From Pisolithus tinctorius (lineage: Eukaryota > Basidiomycota > Agaricomycetes > Boletales > Pisolithaceae), in contig JANFAH010000008.1 of assembly GCA_024663395.1 (NCBI GenBank), positions 1,116,001 through 1,180,000 on the forward strand: 64,000 bases of DNA, written 5' to 3'. The notes beneath the pieces were generated by a model, which was not told the origin of the DNA, made no database searches, and saw nothing but the letters and a program-made list of their open reading frames with translations. A program made the position numbers and the translations under genes. The stretch's first letter is position 1; the number at the start of each line of letters is the position of its first letter. Of this stretch, positions 33,133 through 43,245 are shown piece after piece.

Positions 33133-34904
33133 AATGCCAGCAATGGCATAGTCGGAGGCGTCGGTTTCAACTGTAAGCGGAGCGTCAGGGACCCAATGAG
33201 TGAGAATGGGAGTGGAGCTGAAGGCATCCTTCAGGCGGAGGAAAGCAGAGCGGCACTCCTCGGAAAAGTTCCAAGGAGCACCCTTTCGTGTGAGGCGAGT
33301 GAGTGGAACGACGATGTCGGAGTAGTTATTAATGAATCATCTATAGAAATTTGCGAAACCAAGGAAAGACTGGATGTCTCGCACCTTCCGTGGCTCAGGC
33401 CAGTCGCAGACTGCCTGAACCTTCTCAGCAGACATGGTGAGACCAGAGGGAGAAAGAACATAACCGAGGTACTCGACGGAGTTGGAGTGAAACTCGCACT
33501 TCTCTGGCTTGGCATAAAGACCATGCTTTCGAAGGCGGCAGAGTACCTCTTTTACATGTTTGCAGTGCGACTCCACGTCCTGCAAATAAATTAAGATGTC
33601 ATTGAGGTATACCATGACACAGACATCGAGCATGTCCGCAAAGATGCTATTGACGAATCGCTGGAAGGCTGCAGGTGCATTAGTCAGACCGAATGGCATT
33701 ACCCGCCACTCGTAAGAACCATAACGAGTGCGGAATGCTGTTTTCCATTCATCTCTGTCTGCGATGTGGACCAGATGATAGGCATGGCAGAGGTCGATCT
33801 TGGTATAGACTTTAGTGTGGCTTGGAGAGTTGAGTAGGTCGGAAATGAGTGGCAGCAGATAGTGGTCTTTTTTTGTGATTTTGTTGAGTCCTCAATAGTC
33901 TACGCAGAGGCGGAGTGAACCGTCCTTCTTCTTTACGAAGAGGACAGGGGCACCGTGAGCGGAGGTGGATTGTTTGATGAAGCCATAGCCAAGATGCTCG
34001 TCAATGAAGGTGTGGAGAGCCTCAAGCTCTGGCGGAGAAAGAGAGTAGATTGTACCAATGGGCGGAGAAGCTCCTTCCTCGAGGTCGATTTTGAGATCGA
34101 ACGAGTGGTGTGGCAGGAGTTCAGTGGCCTTGTCTTTACTAAAGACATCGGCAAACTCGTGATACTCAGAAGGAACCGAGGAGAGGTCAGGAGGTGGAGA
34201 TGAAGCGGAGGATGCACAAAGCTTCACATCATCAGCGGAGAGCTGTAAGCGGAACTGTCTAGAGCCAGGGAGAGCACAGGCTCTGACATACGCAGCAGCA
34301 TTGATGAGTGAGACGAGTGGAGCGGAGCACGGCGAGTCTGTCGGAGGTGCAGTCAGAGCTGCAAATGGAGCGGAGGGTGTTGGATCCAGAGCGGAGGACA
34401 CAGTGGAAGATGATGAAGGCGCCTGGGGTGTCAGCATTCCCTGTAGCGATGGTTTGAACAATATACTGCCCAGTACCCAGTCAATCGACGGATTGAAGCG
34501 GGTGAGCCAGTTGTGTCCTAATACCAGCAAACATGAAGAATCCAACGGAGTAACATAAAATGAAACAGAATTGACATCGCCGGAAGGGAAGTGGAGGGAA
34601 AGATCTACTTCTTGGGAAATGACAGCATTGGTACTACCATCAAACAAGCAGAGCAGAATTGGCGGAGAAATGGAGGAGACAGGAATGTCATATTTTTTGA
34701 TTATAGACGGGTCTACGAAACAATGAGAAGAGCCGGAATCGATCAACGCAGAAACAGTATCAACAGAATAATCCGGAAGAGTTACAGATGGAAGTAAAGA
34801 GTTGGGACTAGAAAGAGTGGACGCGTTGAGTCGGATGTCCGGTGGCGCACAGTTGGGTTCAACGCTCCCTCCAGGCTGTGCGAGCTCCCTGGAGGAGTGG
34901 ACTA
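33133..34904 (-). pseudogene. Chromovirus protease and reverse transcriptase with nonsense and active-site changes
   Basis: Entered from gag by a probable -1 frameshift. Protease motif LIDSGSSHCFVD at 34746; RT start LHTFIDEHLGYGFIKQSTS; the frame stops at TGA 33892-33894 directly after LRLCVDY, where the family has Arg, and again at TGA 33337-33339 after GFANFYR. The RT catalytic motif reads YLNDILIY (codon 33601-33603), Asn replacing the first Asp of YLDD. Each change is explained by one C-to-T or G-to-A transition. Confidence 0.9.
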
Positions 34905-36188
34905 ATTTTTTGACTCTGCCTTCTCCGCAGGCGGAGTAGGCGGAGTTTCAGCTGTAGCTGCGCAGGCTTTGGCTGCATGAGAGGTGGACTTGGGACAGTC
35001 CTTGGCGGGATGGCCAGCCTCACCACAGAAGAGACAGAGGTTGTTCTTCATCCTGCGCTGGCGCTCAGCAGAGGTGAGTTTGCCATCTTTACCCAGAAGG
35101 TGGGCAATATCGGACTTGGACGTGTCGGACTTGGGCGGATCTTTCTGTTTGCCCTTGCCCTTGGTGTCGGACTTTGGAGCAGAGGACGAGGAGGACGACG
35201 ATTTAGTTTTATTGTTGGAGTTGGAAGACTGCGACTTGTCAGAGGCGGACTTGGTGGTGCGCGAGATCTCTGCTTTGCACTCCCAGTAACACGCATCGAT
35301 GGTCTGAGCGAGTTCGCAGAGTTGTGCGAGGGTGGAAGGTTTTCTGACGCGAGCGATCTCGTCCTTGATGCAGTCTGGAAGTCTGCTATAGAAGCAGTGG
35401 TGGAGTGCACCGACACCGTAGTCCTTGACTTGCAAAGCCCAGCGATTGAACTCCATGACATATTTGGTAATTCGAGAACCATCTTTCATGGTTAGGTTCT
35501 CAAGTTGTTGGACGGCATCCGCTATGGCATCATGCGGACTGAAGTTAGTTGTGAGCTCTTGTAAGAACTCATGATAGTCGTCCATCCAGAGCGGGCGGTC
35601 ATAGTTGTCGGGGTTTAGTAGATCTGGCTCAAACCAAGCCAGAGCCATACCCTTGAGATAAGATTGAGCAAAGGTAACCTTTGCTCTGTCGGAGCGGAAT
35701 GTGTGAGGGCAGTCTTGGAAGTTCAGCTCACATTGAACGAGGAACTCACGGAGTTTCTTAGGATCGGAGCCATCGAAGGTGTCAGGCTCACGGACTTTGG
35801 TTTTCGGAGCGGAGTCCCCAGTGTGCGAACTAGACCGCGCAAGTGCATGGACAGCTCTAGCAAGAGCTACGAGGGGATCCTCTGGCAGCTCAGCCGGGTC
35901 TTCGGGGACATCCCCGTCACCACTGCCCCTGCCATCAGGATCACCATCAGGATAGTCAGGGTCGGGGTCGGGTCCATCATCTCGGTTACGAGGAGACGGA
36001 GTATGGAAAGTTGTTGGGTGGAGGTCGGAGCGACCAGCTTGCAAAGCGCTTTCGCCTTCAGCGCGAGAGTGGCGTCGAGCGGAGAAAGACTGGAATTGTT
36101 CAACGATGGAAGGGAGTCGACACGGATTAGCTAGCGCAACAGCAAGGTTCTCAGCGACCTCTCTCTGGGATTGAGCTTGAGTTCTCAT
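34902..36188 (-). CDS. Chromovirus gag polyprotein
   Basis: 428 codons, uninterrupted. An N-terminal helical and acidic part (DPDPDYPDGDPDGRGSGDGD) is followed by the capsid-like region (KVREPDTFDGSDPKKLREFL, then VTFAQSYLKGMALAWFEPD, ITKYVMEFNRWA, LHHCFYSRLPDCIKDEI) and one zinc knuckle CLFCGEAGHPAKDC (CX2CX4HX4C) near the C terminus. Gag packages the RNA into virus-like particles. It ends at TAG 34902-34904 inside a slippery context. Intact in sequence but part of a non-functional element. Confidence 0.92.
   Translation of the reverse strand: MRTQAQSQREVAENLAVALANPCRLPSIVEQFQSFSARRHSRAEGESALQAGRSDLHPTTFHTPSPRNRDDGPDPDPDYPDGDPDGRGSGDGDVPEDPAELPEDPLVALARAVHALARSSSHTGDSAPKTKVREPDTFDGSDPKKLREFLVQCELNFQDCPHTFRSDRAKVTFAQSYLKGMALAWFEPDLLNPDNYDRPLWMDDYHEFLQELTTNFSPHDAIADAVQQLENLTMKDGSRITKYVMEFNRWALQVKDYGVGALHHCFYSRLPDCIKDEIARVRKPSTLAQLCELAQTIDACYWECKAEISRTTKSASDKSQSSNSNNKTKSSSSSSSAPKSDTKGKGKQKDPPKSDTSKSDIAHLLGKDGKLTSAERQRRMKNNLCLFCGEAGHPAKDCPKSTSHAAKACAATAETPPTPPAEKAESKN
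34905..34911 (-). promoter_or_regulatory. Probable -1 ribosomal frameshift site at the gag stop
   Basis: On the minus strand the gag frame reads TCA AAA AAT TAG. A-AAA-AAT fits the X-XXY-YYZ slippery heptamer and lies directly before the stop. Moving back one base gives a frame that is open from here through the protease. Gag codons start at coordinates 2 mod 3, pol codons at 0 mod 3, which is a -1 shift. Confidence 0.7.
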
Positions 36189-36236
36189 AATGGCGTAAGT
36201 TTTTCGGAAGACAGAAGAGGAGATCGTACAAGTGCG

Positions 36237-36247
36237 AGTATGAATAT
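36237..36247 (-). promoter_or_regulatory. Self-complementary primer-binding site, family 1
   Basis: In element orientation ATATTCATACT sits two bases from the 5' LTR. It pairs 11/11 with the transcript-start motif of the left LTR (28295-28305) and 10/11 with that of the right LTR (36532-36542, which has CG where the other has CA). Confidence 0.75.
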
Positions 36248-36249
36248 AC

Positions 36250-36959
36250 TGTCAAGTCCGGGCCTACTCTGACCAACTCTGATGCTTAACAAGGTCTAGA
36301 GGAGGGTCTGGAAGCAAGTCCGACACACAGGAACAGAACTCCGACTAGCAGAGTGGTGGCAGGAACAAAGTCTGCCGAGACAGAGGCGGAGCGGAGTGAG
36401 GGCGTCGGGTTTAGCTCGTGTGCTACCCCCTTGCACGATCTCAGCCCTCGTATTTCAGAGGGAGAGTATAGACAGAAGGTCAGAGGCAAGTCCGACAGAA
36501 GACGGAGTCAGGAGGAGTAGGAACTAAGTTGATATTCGTACTGAAGAACAGCAGAGTACAGTACATGCTTTTATACTGCTACGGAGGTACAGTAACCGGA
36601 ATCGGAACTGACATACAGAGACTCATAAATTTTCAAGTAAAACTTCCTGGACGATGAATGAAGGGTAGACGGAGGACACACGAACGGGTAACACAGAACA
36701 TCTAGAAAAGGAAATAGTCCAGACACTGGACCATGCAGTGAGCGCGCTGCAGAGTACCTGACTGCGAAGGTAGTCACATGACCCCTCAGAGAACAGACTG
36801 CTCGGTCCGGTAGGAGAGTAACACAAGTCCGACAACAGTTGGAGCGGAGATGGTTCATAGACAATAGAAGGTGGGCGGAGTTGGTGCGGAGTGAGTGAAT
36901 GACCAGCGGAAAAGGTTGCAGAGTGAGTAAAGACCTATGACGAACGCACGGTTATGACA
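36250..36959 (-). repeat. Family-1 LTR (5' LTR in element orientation)
   Basis: 710 bp. TATAAAAG at 36568-36575 (minus) and transcript-start motif at 36532-36542, spacing 33 bp. This LTR would drive transcription of gag-pol. Confidence 0.94.
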
Positions 36960-36964
36960 TAGGG

Positions 36965-37009
36965 GTCCGGACTGGACTGAGTCCAAGTCCGAGAGTCATG
37001 GATATGACA
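36965..37009 (-). repeat. Family-2 right LTR, terminal 45 bp
   Basis: Ends ATGGATATGACA; completes the LTR begun at 27156. Flanked on the left by the second TAGGG and on the right by the second GGTGA. Confidence 0.92.
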
Positions 37010-37014
37010 GGTGA

Positions 37015-37072
37015 GCACTTTCTACATCCTGTCTTTACACTCAGCTAATAGTCCTGTAGTATATATTCTACA
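37015..37072 (+). repeat. Copia 3' LTR, second part
   Basis: 58 bp ending TATATTCTACA, followed by the ATCAC target duplication (37073-37077). Confidence 0.93.
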
Positions 37073-37174
37073 ATCACCTGAACCCCTAGACCCTCCCCAA
37101 AAAAGCAAGGCCCAGCAGCTGTGATATCAGCCACAAATCCAAGATACACAGATAATGATGTCTTACCTGCATCA

Positions 37175-37577
37175 TGAACAGGGAGCCAGACTTGTTAATA
37201 AGCTATTAGCAAGATGATTAGCAAGGGGTGGACAGCCACACCTAATAGTCAAAGCCTGGGTGACTGGCTTAACTGGAGTCAGACACAGGTTTCATATGGT
37301 AAGCAGAGATCAGGCAAAAGGACTAAACTAAATATAGCACAAACATTGGGAAACAGACCAGGTTATGTCCAGGTGACCTGGACATGGACCTGGGAGGACC
37401 AGGATGGAGCAGTGCAAGGCTGAGAGGCCAGAGCAGACCAGAGATAGGGGTAAAACACCAGGCTTGAGTTATGTAGGCTGGCATTGGGTTACTTAGGGCC
37501 AGAGTTGAGTTTTCTAGGCCAGGCTAGGTCCAGACTTGACTGGACCAGGCTTGAGTCCAAGAGTCATGGATGTGACA
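37175..37577 (-). mobile_element. Truncated family-2 LTR fragment
   Basis: From about GAGCCAGACTTGTTAATAAG to GAGTCATGGATGTGACA the sequence follows the inner and end part of the family-2 LTR but lacks its first ~450 bp. It is more diverged than the other copies and outside the nested stack. No target duplication can be defined. Confidence 0.75.
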
Positions 37578-37879
37578 ACCACCTGGCCTCCAGTAATCCC
37601 TACCTTTGGCCTCCAGCAGTCACCACCCTCAGCCTTTGGCTTCCACCCCTTGACCCTCTGGCCCCCTAGTAGACTGAGGAGAACTGGTCTTGACAAGTGG
37701 CATACAAGTGGCAACCCCCAGGACTCTGTTCCCACAATTTTTCACCTGCCAGAAATCCTGCCCTTCAAGCAAGGTGATTCTCAACTGATATATGTATCAA
37801 GGACAGCAGCCATTACATACAAGTAGAGTACAATAAGCAGTGAGTTATGAACCAGATCACCAACAGGATTGACTGTGCA
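37578..37879. other. Intergenic spacer between repeat region and Lon gene
   Basis: No gene or repeat recognised; contains the 3' flank of the Lon gene. Confidence 0.5.
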
Positions 37880-40800
37880 TCAAAGCCGGCTCTCCATCAC
37901 CATTACCTCCCTCTTCCATCCTAACACACCCTTACCAAATGCAGCTTCGAGTGCCTCATCAATGGTTTGCACAAAATGAAACTGCATCTGCTGCCGAATT
38001 TCAAGTGCAACCTCATGTTCAACTTCCCTTTTGTTCGCCCATGGTAGAATAATCTTCTGAACTTTGGCACGATGTGCACCAAGCACTTTCATCCTTATAC
38101 CACCAACCGGTGTAACTCGACCACGAAGCGTTATCTGGATCAGTCAAATAGAGCCATACCACAACCAACAGAGACCTTACCTCACCGGTCATTGCCATAT
38201 CCTTCGGTGCCATAACACCAGTCAGCAACGACACCAAAGCACATGTCTACAAAGCCCCTGGAATAAATTACGTGGAATAGCCGGCATAAGACGTCTCACC
38301 ATTGCCACTCCTGCACTTGGACCATCCTTTTTCTGTGCACCAGCAGGAAGGTGAAGGTGAATATCAATGGGATCTGGCACTTTCAACGGATCAATACCCT
38401 TCCCAGCTGTAATGCCAAGGTCAAATGCATGTGCCTTGACCCAGCTCAGTGCTATCTCTCCGCTCTCCTTGATGACGTCTCCAAGACTGCCGGTCAACTT
38501 CAAGTGACCAGAACCAGGCACTGCTGTGCTCTCCACAGGCATTAACCCCCCTTCTCCCATACCAGTCACGACAAGTCCATATACGACACCAATTTTCTCC
38601 TCTCGTTCACGTTCTTCACCGTCCCAGCGAGGGACGCCAAGGATTCTCTGTATGTCCTCTTCCTTGATCACACTTTGCCACCCCTTGGGCATGGTATCAC
38701 TTCCTTCTGTTCCAGCAATGCTATCGAGATGGTTGACCCATTCCACAGCCTTGAAACGTGCAACGGTGCTGAGAGCCCGTTCGAGACCTCGTACCCCTGC
38801 TTCGCGGGTATAGAGCGTGACAATGCGAAGAAGAGCACTATCCGTTAAGGCTAGTAATGATTCCGACAAACCGTTAGCCCTGAGTTGCTTTGGCAAGAGA
38901 TACCGTCGGGCAATATTGATCTTCTCGTCATATGTATAGCCTGCAAAGAAATCGTAGGTGTATAAAAACGTTGCTCTTTTTCTCACCTGATAACTCGACT
39001 ACCTCACACCGGTCGAGGAGTGGAGCAGAGATTAAATCGAGAGCATTGCACGTGCAGATAAAGAGCACCCGACTGAGGTCAACTGGGACATTGATGTAGT
39101 GGTCCTGCAAAATACGATAGAAATATACATATAAGACAGCCAGAAACGTCCTCACATTGAATGCGTGGTTTTGTTCTGGGTCCAACACTTCCAACAAGGC
39201 AGCAGCTGGATCACCGTGAAAATTACTTTGACCAACTTTGTCAATCTCATCTCTGTATGATCACGCAGGTTAGCTCTTGAGGGATAGAAAGTACAAGTAA
39301 ACAATGAACTTGCAGGAGAATCACCGGGTCAATACGGCCCGCTTTCCTCAGTGCTTGGACAATCATTCCCGGCCCAGAAGCGACATATGTTCTTCGATGA
39401 CCCCTGCGAAAGGGAGTTACATCACGATGCTATCACGGGTGAGTGATAAATTACCTTATTTCCGCCTCGTCTCTCACTCCACCTAAAGATATGCGCTGGA
39501 AAGGTCTGCCTAACGCCTTAGCGATTGACTGACCAAGAGAGGTCTTGCCAGTTCCCGGTGGACCCACGAACCTGTCAAGAAACAAGTCGTTACTATCCGC
39601 AGAACGTACACAACTTCCAACTTACAGTAAAATGGGCCCCTTGACGCCTTTCCTTGCACAGTTTCGATCAGCAGGCTGGGCAGACGCTGCGGTCAGCTGC
39701 AACGTCGGTTGCTGCGGCACTGATACTTGCGATGCAGCCTCCGTTACCGCACGCAGTCTAAGCACTGCAAGATATTCAATGAGTCGGCGCTTGATCTGAT
39801 CCAGACCGAAGTGGTCAGCATCAAGTTGGGCACTAATTCCGTCAAGGTAAAAGTTAACAGAGGCACCATGGCGGAGAACAAGTAGAACCTACCGAGCCTT
39901 GGCAAGGAACCCAGACTCTTTGATTATCTCTTGATTCACAGACGATGACAATGCCGCGGAGGGCCAAGGTAGGCTTGTCAACCACTCGAGCTGCACCGAT
40001 GGTTCAGCGTCGGCCCCCGTGAGCCATCGATAATAACTCACGTATGTTCTAATCACACCACTCTCGACACTGCCTTGCGGAATACGCTTTAGCCTCTTCC
40101 ATTCTCGAACACCAAGCTTGCGTTCCTCACTGCCCGCTTCAAGGGCTTCGATCTTCTTTTTCAAATCGGTAAGGTCATCTGCGTCTGCTTGGTCGTCGTC
40201 ATCCACTTCATTACCGGGACCTCCGATTTTGAGACCAGGACTTCCAGATGGGACGCCAGGGCCTGCATTATTGGTGGTATGTAGAATTTGAAGCTCCCGT
40301 TGAATGGCTGCCAGTTGTTGTCGTAAGAAATATTCCTTCTGCTGACGAGACAGCGACTCGTCGACCGCATTCGCAATCTTCTGCGACACTTCGGATATGG
40401 AAGTTTGCTTAACAAACAGTTCGGTAGCGTGGCGAAGACGATCCTCGACAGTAGTAGCCGCTAGAAAAGCTTAGTGGTCCATGAGTTGATTATGATGGTT
40501 CGCAAAATCATTATCACGCACCAAGTTTATCGGCGTAGGCACAGTTAATAGCAGCAACTAGCACGTCTGCCATCCATGCCGAACGATGGTCTGGAACATC
40601 CTCTACCATTACGGAGACCCTGAGCCAATCATCTTTACGCTGAGATTGCACGGAATCTTTCGCTAGACGGTCGAGCAGCCTCAAGGCGGCGTCTTTAAAG
40701 GTTTCTACTGCCCCACGAGATGGTGTTTGGTCGGCTGGTGGATGATGGACAGTACGTTCAGAAAGAGAGTCAGCCACTTGAGAGTCTAGATCGAGGGGTT

Positions 40801-41158
40801 GTGCGAGACGAATGCGGGTCAAGCCATGGAGTGAAAGGACGTATGGCTGGTGAGGAGAAACAGAAGCAGAGAGCGTGCGCACGGGAACTAAATGCACGAT
40901 ACGTGCGGCAGTGCCATGAACTGGACCAGTACCATTAAGAGGTGGAGGGTAACTGGAGACATTCGAGGGGTCAGGAGGAGGAGGAACTGGAACGGTAGCT
41001 ATGACTCTTGGTTGGTTGGAGTCGGAGTCATGTAGGACGGCCTGTAACCTTTCTGCTAGCTCACGGCTAATAGGAATTGTCAGCCTGGCCGTTGGCAAGA
41101 GAATTACCGGGAAGGGGAGCGGGAGGACAGGCAGTCGTTGGGTGGATGATATCGCCAT
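37880..41158 (-). CDS. Peroxisomal Lon protease homologue (LONP2/Pln type)
   Basis: An ATP-dependent serine protease of the peroxisomal matrix that degrades damaged proteins. Ten exons: 41158-40522, 40460-39893, 39832-39626, 39571-39455, 39403-39314, 39252-39156, 39104-38987, 38940-38300, 38246-38181, 38134-37880. These sum to 2796 nt (931 residues) with every junction in phase. Domains in order: LON N-terminal domain ([20 protein letters not shown]), coiled coil ([20 protein letters not shown]), AAA+ module with Walker [10 protein letters not shown] near 39550, then the protease domain with the catalytic Ser in DGPSAGVAM and the Lys in MKVLGAHRA. The C terminus is SRL, a type-1 peroxisomal targeting signal, and there is no mitochondrial presequence, so peroxisomal rather than mitochondrial Lon is inferred. 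The exon at 39314 uses a GC donor (GCAAGT). ATG 41197 would add 13 residues; 41158 fits the family better. Confidence 0.93.
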
Positions 41159-41445
41159 GGGTGAAAGAGGCGGTCGGGACAGAACACAGCCGGTCAAAGA
41201 ATATCCGGACCAAGTTCACACCAGCAGTATCAATTACCCAGCATGTTCTAAGTCTAAGTAATAGCATCGGATCCCCATACGATACATACGCTACATCGCT
41301 ATATAAACGTCGCGTGAGCAAAGTCAATGTGGGTCCACCCAATCGTTTCACCACCATCGTATCTCCGACCAGAGGAGCGGTCCAAACACAACGCACGCGG
41401 TCCACAACTAATATGATGAATGTGTCACGTCCCGCAAAAGGTCTA
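41159..41445. other. Lon promoter / ERG1 3' region
   Basis: 287 bp between the ERG1 stop and the Lon start, same orientation. No specific element recognised. Confidence 0.5.
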
Positions 41446-43020
41446 TTAGCGCAGACTTGCAAACAGAACTATTCCACTTACGACTGTTACACTCTTGACT
41501 ACTAAGCCAGGGTACTCCCATATATGCGGGGACAACATGAGCGGCTTATCAGAATTCGACCCATTAACCGCCGGTCGCGGGTGGATAAACATGACCCAGA
41601 TGGAATAGAATGCAACAGCGAAGAAGTGATAGGCAAGGAGGGTAGGCGAAGGGGCGATTCTGGATCGGAGTCAGTTGGGGGGGAAAAACAACCGCAGTAC
41701 GTAGACACACCCTGCAAGGAGGGAGACGGGGCCACGGACACATTCACCACCGCGCTCAAAATACTTGAAGCAACCCCTCTGTAAGACAGCAAGGTTTTCA
41801 TCTGCAATTATGCCTGCATTAGTAACTCAAAATAACTCTCTTAACGGAAGGGAATAACCATCGGCACCGAATAAATCGTACAGTGCGAAGCTGAGTATGT
41901 TGACCGTGGAGGAAAGCGGTTTGCGTGACCAGTACCAACTACTCAGTAAATTCGACATCTGGTCCCAGTTTCGAAAGTCGGCCTTGGCGAGTAGCTTCGA
42001 TAAGATGACGACATCATGCAATGCAACAGTCATGCCGCCGCCAGTGAGAGGGTGACGCATATTCCACGAGTCGCCGATGAGGATTGCACCTTCTCTGGTG
42101 TACTTACCACCTTGTTCCACGGCAGGAAGAAAAGAATTGGGCATGCGTCTGATGCGATCCTTGTCTAGCGCCTCGTGGACGGCTACATGGAGTGACGCCG
42201 GGAGGTGCGGGACGACATCTTTGAGAATATGTCCCTTGTATCTGAATGTCAGCACGACGTCAATTGTATGAGAAAGCGCGATGTATACCTTGAGATCGTG
42301 TGGAACGGGATGCTTGACGGCTACGAGCATACGGGTATCGTGCTCCGAAATCTGGTACATTAGCACCGGTCCGTGACCTCTCGCGAGGGCAACGGTGCCG
42401 TGTTGGGGCATTGGCAACTGGGTATCCTTGAGAATGACTCCGCAAAAATGACTTCTTGTCGTAGACTCCCTGAGAGCCTTTCCCATGACAGCATTCCTGA
42501 AATTAGAGAAGCATCCGTCCGCAATAATGACAAGATCCGCGAAAAAGGACTCCTTCTCAACGGACTTCGGCCGTGTTGCACGGACGCCAAGGACCCGCTT
42601 GGTGTGCTGACACTCGATGAGCTCGTTCACAGTTGCCTCGACGACGTCCACTCCCGGCGCCCGCTTGGCACGCTCTCGAAGCGCCATGACAAACCGGCCA
42701 TGGTGGAAACTGCAACCCCGCCTGCCGTCTGGGTAAGGTATGTGCACAATCTGACCAGACTGAACGACGCAGTAACCATGCTCGGGTATGGCATCTATGC
42801 CTTCAAGACACGATTCAAGCCCGAGCTTCTGGAGCGCTGCTACACCCCCAGGCTGAAGGAGTTCGCCCACGATGCGGTCTGGCTCGGCAAGCGAACGCTC
42901 GAGCAATGCGATGCGGAGGGGCGAGACTCGCAGCTTCGAAGTGATCGTGGACAGAGCGTGGGCGAGTGCAGAGCCTGCGATGCCCGCGCCGACGATGAGG
43001 ACGTCGTATTGGCCGCTCAT
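41446..43020 (-). CDS. ERG1: Squalene monooxygenase (squalene epoxidase)
   Basis: FAD-dependent enzyme of the endoplasmic reticulum that makes 2,3-oxidosqualene in ergosterol synthesis. Exons 43020-42289, 42234-41859, 41801-41711, 41659-41446 sum to 1413 nt (470 residues) in phase. Evidence: Rossmann FAD motif DVLIVGAGIAGSALAHAL at the N terminus, the GELLQPGGV motif, the second FAD motif GDSWNMRHPLTGGGMTVAL, and the C-terminal RGCFKYFERGGECVRGPVSLL followed by a hydrophobic membrane segment. The 54-nt intron 42235-42288 keeps the frame open if retained, but its removal restores the usual spacing (DLK-GHILKDVVPHLP). The third intron region has a clear branch point (GTTACTAATG). Start 43020 has A-rich context; ATG 43131 would add 37 residues. 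Confidence 0.93.
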
Positions 43021-43245
43021 TTTTTTTGCTGTCTGTGGTCGAAGCGAACGAGCTCGGAGAGGAACGACAGTAGCAAGCGCTCTCTGCCGTAAATCACATG
43101 GCAGCCAACTACCATTGCCCCGAGTTATCAAGTACGATTTTCTATATTTTACGCGTGTTTTTCGAAATTATACCAACGTATGTACTTAGGATCACTACCG
43201 AGACGCCCGAGACAGATCGCTGTCGACGGACAAAGTCATGAGGAA

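Larger units (their letters stand above)
28013..36959 (-). mobile_element. Full-length family-1 Ty3/gypsy chromovirus
   Basis: 8947 bp. LTRs 28013-28722 and 36250-36959 are both exactly 710 bp, with TGTCA...TGACA ends; target duplication is TAGGG (28008-28012 and 36960-36964). On the minus strand the order is gag, protease, reverse transcriptase, RNase H, integrase, chromodomain. An additional gene lies on the + strand near the 3' LTR. Pol is broken by nonsense codons, an altered catalytic residue and an inserted solo LTR, so the copy is dead. Confidence 0.95.
21291..37009 (-). mobile_element. Family-2 gypsy-like LTR element, coding region decayed
   Basis: Left LTR 21291-22192 (902 bp); right LTR 27156-28012 plus 36965-37009 (857 + 45 = 902 bp), split by the family-1 element. 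Target duplication is GGTGA (21286-21290 and 37010-37014). LTRs start TGTGAAGTATGGG and end GGATATGACA. The polypurine tract lies beside the left LTR and the primer-binding site beside the right LTR, so the element reads on the minus strand. The internal region (22193-27155) has no frame longer than about 140 codons. Confidence 0.93.
14353..37072 (+). mobile_element. Ty1/copia LTR retrotransposon containing the nested stack
   Basis: The 5' LTR is 14353-14560 (208 bp) and the 3' LTR is 21141-21290 plus 37015-37072 (150 + 58 = 208 bp), interrupted by later insertions. The LTRs begin TGTTGTATATTC and end TATATTCTACA. Target duplication ATCAC lies at 14348-14352 and 37073-37077. The coding order is gag, zinc knuckle, integrase, reverse transcriptase, RNase H, which is the copia order. 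LTR differences that I could compare (for example near 14412 versus 21200) amount to a handful in 208 bp, so the copy is not very old, yet its frame has many stops. Confidence 0.95.

Noticed and set aside
38089..38134. Suspected one-base frameshift in Lon just before the catalytic lysine
   Set aside because: Re-reading the bases at 38100-38101 showed that the frame is intact; all ten exons sum to whole codons.
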